Part shown: positions 61,065-64,000 of the stretch, piece by piece
Numbering within the stretch: the first letter of the stretch is position 1
Layout: every line of letters begins with the position of its first letter
Origin: JAMXLO01 sp963812075
GTDB lineage: Bacteria > Pseudomonadota > Alphaproteobacteria > Acetobacterales > Acetobacteraceae
Assembly: GCA_963812075.1 (NCBI GenBank)
Contig: CAWETN010000017.1
Span: 62,001 to 126,000 of the forward strand
Direction of reading: 5' to 3'
DNA: 64,000 nt
Translations under genes and position numbers: made by a program
Notes under the pieces: model-generated
Database searches by the model: none
The model's input: only the letters and a program-made list of their open reading frames with translations
What the model was told of the DNA's origin: nothing

Positions 61065-61721
61065 ATGGAACGCATCGTGCCTGTCCGCGTGTGGGATGCG
61101 CCCATACGCCTGTTCCACTGGGCGCTGGTCATTCTGCTTTGCGTCAGCTGGCTCAGCGAGCGATTGCTCTGGATGAAGCTGCACTTCCTCTCCGGCTACA
61201 GCATCATCGCCCTGTTGCTGTTCCGCGTGGCGTGGGGCTTCATCGGCAGCCAGACCGCGCGCTTCTCGCAGTTCATTCGTGGTCCGCTGGCGGCGTTGCG
61301 GCACCTCGTGCATCTGTTCCGGGGAGAGCCCGACAACGAGATCGGCCATAACCCCGTCGGCGGCTGGATGGTGCTGGTGATGCTGGCGCTGCTTGTGCTG
61401 CAGGTCGCTACCGGGCTGTTCGCCAATGACGATGCCAACACCGAGGGGCCGCTGTTCGATCGGGTCGGCAAGGACACCAGCGACTGGCTGTCGCACATCC
61501 ACGCGGTGAATTTCACGCTGATCCAGATCGCGGTCGTGCTGCACATCGTGGCGATCCTGGTCTACCTGGCGCTGAAGCACGACCTGGTCCGGCCGATGAT
61601 CACCGGCCACAAACGCCTGCCCGAGAGGCTGCCGCCGCCCTCACTGGTCAGCCCGATCCGGGCCGCCATCCTGTTCGTGATCGCCGTCGTGGTGGTGGTT
61701 GGCGCCGTGAACGTCTGGTAA
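61065..61721 (+). CDS. Cytochrome b561 family protein
   Basis: A 218-residue membrane b-type cytochrome (MERIVPVRVWDAPIRLFHWA) related to Ni/Fe-hydrogenase and soluble-cytochrome reductases. Heme-ligand His candidates are in RLFHWAL, KLHFLSGYS, SHIHAVNF and VVLHIVAILV; four to five helices span the membrane. A longer start at 61020 is in frame, but 61065 matches family starts. No partner cytochrome c or hydrogenase is adjacent. It likely shuttles electrons between quinone and a periplasmic acceptor. Confidence 0.85.
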   Translation: MERIVPVRVWDAPIRLFHWALVILLCVSWLSERLLWMKLHFLSGYSIIALLLFRVAWGFIGSQTARFSQFIRGPLAALRHLVHLFRGEPDNEIGHNPVGGWMVLVMLALLVLQVATGLFANDDANTEGPLFDRVGKDTSDWLSHIHAVNFTLIQIAVVLHIVAILVYLALKHDLVRPMITGHKRLPERLPPPSLVSPIRAAILFVIAVVVVVGAVNVW

Positions 61722-61727
61722 CCCGGG

Positions 61728-62540
61728 TCACACCGCAGAGCCGGGCGGGAAGGACGGCCGCCGCTTCTCTTTGTGCGAGGCCAGCCCTTCCTTCGCCTCT
61801 GGTCCGCTGAAGCCCATGAATTCCAGCGCCAGCGACGCGTCGAAGGATGGCCCCGCCAGGCGCAGCCAATTGTTGAGCGCATACTTGGTCCAGCGGATCG
61901 CGCTCTGCGCACCCTCGGCGAGCCGCACCGCGACCTCCAGCGCCTTGCGGTCCAGCTCTGCGTCATCCACCGCCAGCGAGACCAGCCCGATCCTCTCGGC
62001 CTCGGCGCCGGACAGCGTGTCGCACAGCAGCAGATAGTATTTTGCCTTGGCCAGCCCGCAGAGCAGTGGCCAGACGATGACCGAGTGATCGCCCGCCGCC
62101 ACCCCCAGGCGCGTGTGGCCATCGATGATCCGGGCATCCTTGGTGGCGATCGATACGTCGGCCAGCAGCCCGCACACCAGGCCGGCGCCGACCGCGGGCC
62201 CGCGCATGGCGCTCACCACCGGCTTGGAGCAGTTGACGATGTTGTAGACAAGGTCGCGGGCCTCCTTCCAGACGCGCGCCCTGGTCTCGAAGTCGGCCAT
62301 GATCGCCTCGATCATCGCGAAGTCGCCGCCGGCCGAGAAGGCGCGGCCGGCGCCGGTTATGATGGCGGCGTTGGTGTCCGGATCGGCATCGATGTCGCGC
62401 CAGACCTCGCCCAGCTCGCGGTGCATGACCGCGTCCACCGGGTTGGGCCGCTCCTGGCCTTCGCCCATGGTGATGCGCAGCACGCGCGGATGCGGCCGGT
62501 CGAAGCGAAGGCGGGTGTAGCGTGCGTAGCGGTCCGGCAT
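61728..62540 (-). CDS. Enoyl-CoA hydratase/isomerase family protein
   Basis: A 270-residue crotonase: RITMGEGQERPNPVDAVMHR, ITGAGRAFSAGGDFAMIEAI, GPAVGAGLVCGLLADVSIAT and RLGVAAGDHSVIVWPLLCGL. The Glu pair of classical hydratases is not obvious (GAGLVCGLLADVS and TRLGVAAGD), so an isomerase, dehalogenase-like or ring-cleaving crotonase is possible. Start ATG 62540 follows GGAGG at correct spacing; upstream in-frame starts exist but lack such a site. Confidence 0.85.
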   Translation of the reverse strand: MPDRYARYTRLRFDRPHPRVLRITMGEGQERPNPVDAVMHRELGEVWRDIDADPDTNAAIITGAGRAFSAGGDFAMIEAIMADFETRARVWKEARDLVYNIVNCSKPVVSAMRGPAVGAGLVCGLLADVSIATKDARIIDGHTRLGVAAGDHSVIVWPLLCGLAKAKYYLLLCDTLSGAEAERIGLVSLAVDDAELDRKALEVAVRLAEGAQSAIRWTKYALNNWLRLAGPSFDASLALEFMGFSGPEAKEGLASHKEKRRPSFPPGSAV

Positions 62541-62627
62541 CGTCACCTCCATGACGCCCCGTGGCTTGACGCCCACGTGGCGGTTCTTCATAACCCGCCC
62601 CCTCCGATCGGATCGAGGTCCCCTACG

Positions 62628-62924
62628 ATGTCCCGCCGCTGCCAGATCACCGGCAAGGGCGTGCTGACCGGCAATAACGTCAGCCACGCCAACAACCACA
62701 CCCGCCGTAGGTTCCTGCCGAACCTGCAGGGTACCTCGCTGCTGTCCGACGTACTCGGCGTGCAGGTGCGCATGCGGCTGTCCACCCGGGCGATCCGCAC
62801 CATCGAATACAAGGGCGGCATCGACGCCTATCTGCTCAACACGCCTGATGGCCGCCTTACGGTCGACGCCAAGGCGCTGAAGCGCCGGCTGCTGCGGGCG
62901 CAGGCCAAGCGGGCCACGGCCTGA
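62628..62924 (+). CDS. rpmB: 50S ribosomal protein L28
   Basis: A 98-residue ribosomal protein: MSRRCQITGKGVLTGNNVSH, ANNHTRRRFLPNLQ, and IEYKGGIDAYLLNTPDG. The Cys-x-x-Thr-Gly-Lys start and the HANNxTRRRFLPNLQ block are diagnostic. The C-terminal extension (VDAKALKRRLLRAQAKRATA) is common in alphaproteobacteria. prmC follows closely. Confidence 0.97.
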   Translation: MSRRCQITGKGVLTGNNVSHANNHTRRRFLPNLQGTSLLSDVLGVQVRMRLSTRAIRTIEYKGGIDAYLLNTPDGRLTVDAKALKRRLLRAQAKRATA

Positions 62925-62953
62925 GCCACACCGTCCGCCAGGCGATCGGCCGC

Positions 62954-63763
62954 GTGGCCGAGCGGCTGGCACAGGCGGGCATCGACAATCCGCGGCTCGA
63001 GGCACGGCTGCTGCTGGCGCATGCACACGGCACGACCCCCGCAGTCCTGCTGCGCGATCTCGATGGACCGGCCGACATGATGGCGCTCGCACCCCTGGTG
63101 GAGCGGCGCGCGGCGCGCGAACCGCTGGCGCTGATCCTCGGCCGGCGCGAATTCTGGAGCCTCGGGCTCGCTGTCTCGCCCGCCACGTTGGTCCCCCGAC
63201 CGGAATCCGAAACGCTGATCGAGGCGGCTCTGGCGGCGTTCACGGGGCGTGACCCACCGCAATGCGTGCTGGACCTGGGTACCGGCACCGGCTGCCTCCT
63301 GCTCGCCGTGCTGACCGAGTTCCCGACGGCGCACGGGATCGGCGTGGACCGATCGCCGGCGGCCGCGGCGCTGGCGGCGCACAACGCCGCGGCGCTGCAT
63401 CTGGCGGATCGCGCGCGATTCGTGTGCGGCGACTGGGCCGACGCGCTGGCGGCCGGCTTCGACCTCGTCCTGTGCAACCCGCCCTACATCCGCACGGCGG
63501 AAATCGCGCACCTGATGCCCGAGGTGGCGCGCCACGAGCCTGCCGCTGCGTTGGACGGCGGCGCCGACGGCTTCGCCGCTTACCGCCGGCTGCTGCCTGT
63601 GCTGCCACGGCTGCTGACCCAGACCGGGGTCGCGGTGCTGGAGCTGGGCGCCGGCCAGGCGGAGGCGGCTTCCGGCCTGGCGCGGCAGGCCGGCCTGGCC
63701 GCAGAGCTGCGCGCCGACCTCGCCGGGACCCCGCGCGCCCTGGTGCTTCGGCGGCTGCCATGA
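62954..63763 (+). CDS. prmC: Peptide chain release factor N(5)-glutamine methyltransferase
   Basis: A 269-residue enzyme that methylates the GGQ glutamine of release factors RF1 and RF2. Diagnostic is the NPPY motif in LVLCNPPYIRTAEIAHL, with SAM-binding VLDLGTGTGCLLLAVLTEF and the N-terminal block DNPRLEARLLLAHAHG. GTG 62954 was used; similarity of the upstream codons (HTVRQAIGR) suggests the true start may be up to 11 codons earlier at a rare codon. It lies just after rpmB. The usual neighbour prfA is outside the window. Confidence 0.93.
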   Translation: MAERLAQAGIDNPRLEARLLLAHAHGTTPAVLLRDLDGPADMMALAPLVERRAAREPLALILGRREFWSLGLAVSPATLVPRPESETLIEAALAAFTGRDPPQCVLDLGTGTGCLLLAVLTEFPTAHGIGVDRSPAAAALAAHNAAALHLADRARFVCGDWADALAAGFDLVLCNPPYIRTAEIAHLMPEVARHEPAAALDGGADGFAAYRRLLPVLPRLLTQTGVAVLELGAGQAEAASGLARQAGLAAELRADLAGTPRALVLRRLP

Positions 63764-64000
63764 AAAAACCGTTTGGCAGCACGGGGCAGGCAGGTTAGCT
63801 TGCCATGCGGCGGGGTCAGCCACCGATCAGGCTCGCCCCAGGCACCCAGGCCGCAGGCCGGGGTACTCGCCGGAACCAGTGCCGTTGGATGGAGGCCAGG
63901 CCGTGGTGGCAACACCCGGGACGCCTGCGGGGATGCCCCGCGAGTCCCAGCAGCCTTCGGCCCTAGCAGAGAAGGCTCGACAGTATCAATATGAACATGA
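63764..64000. other. Intergenic tail of the window
   Basis: No convincing gene is present. An ATG at 63991 (MNM) starts the last three codons visible and could begin the next gene; too little is seen to name it. Confidence 0.4.

Noticed and set aside
63773..63994. A 73-codon frame at the right end of the window
   Set aside because: No ribosome-binding site, no recognisable pattern, and composition like other chance frames.
1..64000. CRISPR arrays, tRNA and rRNA genes, complete insertion sequences
   Set aside because: No regularly spaced repeats, no tRNA or rRNA signatures and no transposase genes were seen when reading through the window.

Overview
This 64 kb window is very GC-rich and reads as chromosomal DNA of an alphaproteobacterium, most likely in the Rhodospirillales/Acetobacterales. 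The evidence is the GcrA cell-cycle regulator, the ChvI/ChvG two-component system, the short alphaproteobacterial HPr kinase followed by rapZ-manX-ptsH-ptsI, and the order ppsR / hemE-hemH-hemJ / rho. No rRNA, tRNA or CRISPR array was seen.

Layout. 1-2.2 kb: cytochrome c oxidase subunits I (partial) and II on the minus strand. 2.2-5.3 kb: two phospholipid-methyltransferase-like genes, a cold-shock protein, tatA and gcrA. 5.3-16.3 kb: a CHAP lipoprotein, a class III CoA-transferase, an orphan promoter-terminator unit (candidate small RNA or leader), an AtzG-like small protein with an amidase, two alpha/beta hydrolases, glycogen phosphorylase, a cytosine-deaminase-like amidohydrolase and a DUF4387/AtuA pair. 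16.3-23.4 kb: a liv-type ABC transporter operon (livH-M-G-F) that also encodes a shortened, motif-less acyl-CoA-synthetase-like protein and two paralogous binding proteins. 23.5-43.6 kb: an accessory region built around cofactor F420. It has a full-length FbiC (FO synthase), four LLM-class flavin/F420 oxidoreductases, a CofD-CofC fusion, CofE and an FGD-type glucose-6-phosphate dehydrogenase, mixed with beta-oxidation genes and a nuclease-helicase protein (DUF2075 type). 43.7-54.3 kb: chvI-chvG and the regulatory PTS, split by a 4 kb insertion that carries gene debris, a peptide-binding protein, a DUF559 gene between inverted repeats, a crotonase and a threonine dehydratase. 54.3-64 kb: core genes maf, ppsR, hemE, hemH, hemJ, rho, a b-type cytochrome, a crotonase, rpmB and prmC.

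How the genes fit together. FbiC makes the deazaflavin FO. The CofD-CofC fusion should make the activated 2-phospholactate-type donor and attach it to FO, and CofE should add glutamates. The FGD homologue can reduce the cofactor, and the LLM enzymes are candidate users; their operon runs on into beta-oxidation genes. LLM1, fbiC, a lipoprotein, a TPR protein and the liv transporter all run in the same direction. The regulatory PTS (EI, HPr, EIIA-Man, HPr kinase, RapZ) has no sugar permease here and probably signals rather than transports.

Sequence quality. At least 21 single-base insertions and one deletion break ten genes, including ctaD and ctaC, and 15 of the insertions lie in the first 6.4 kb. 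In each complete gene, subtracting the insertions I count restores a whole number of codons, so these are most likely sequencing or assembly errors. The affected genes are annotated as genes, not pseudogenes.
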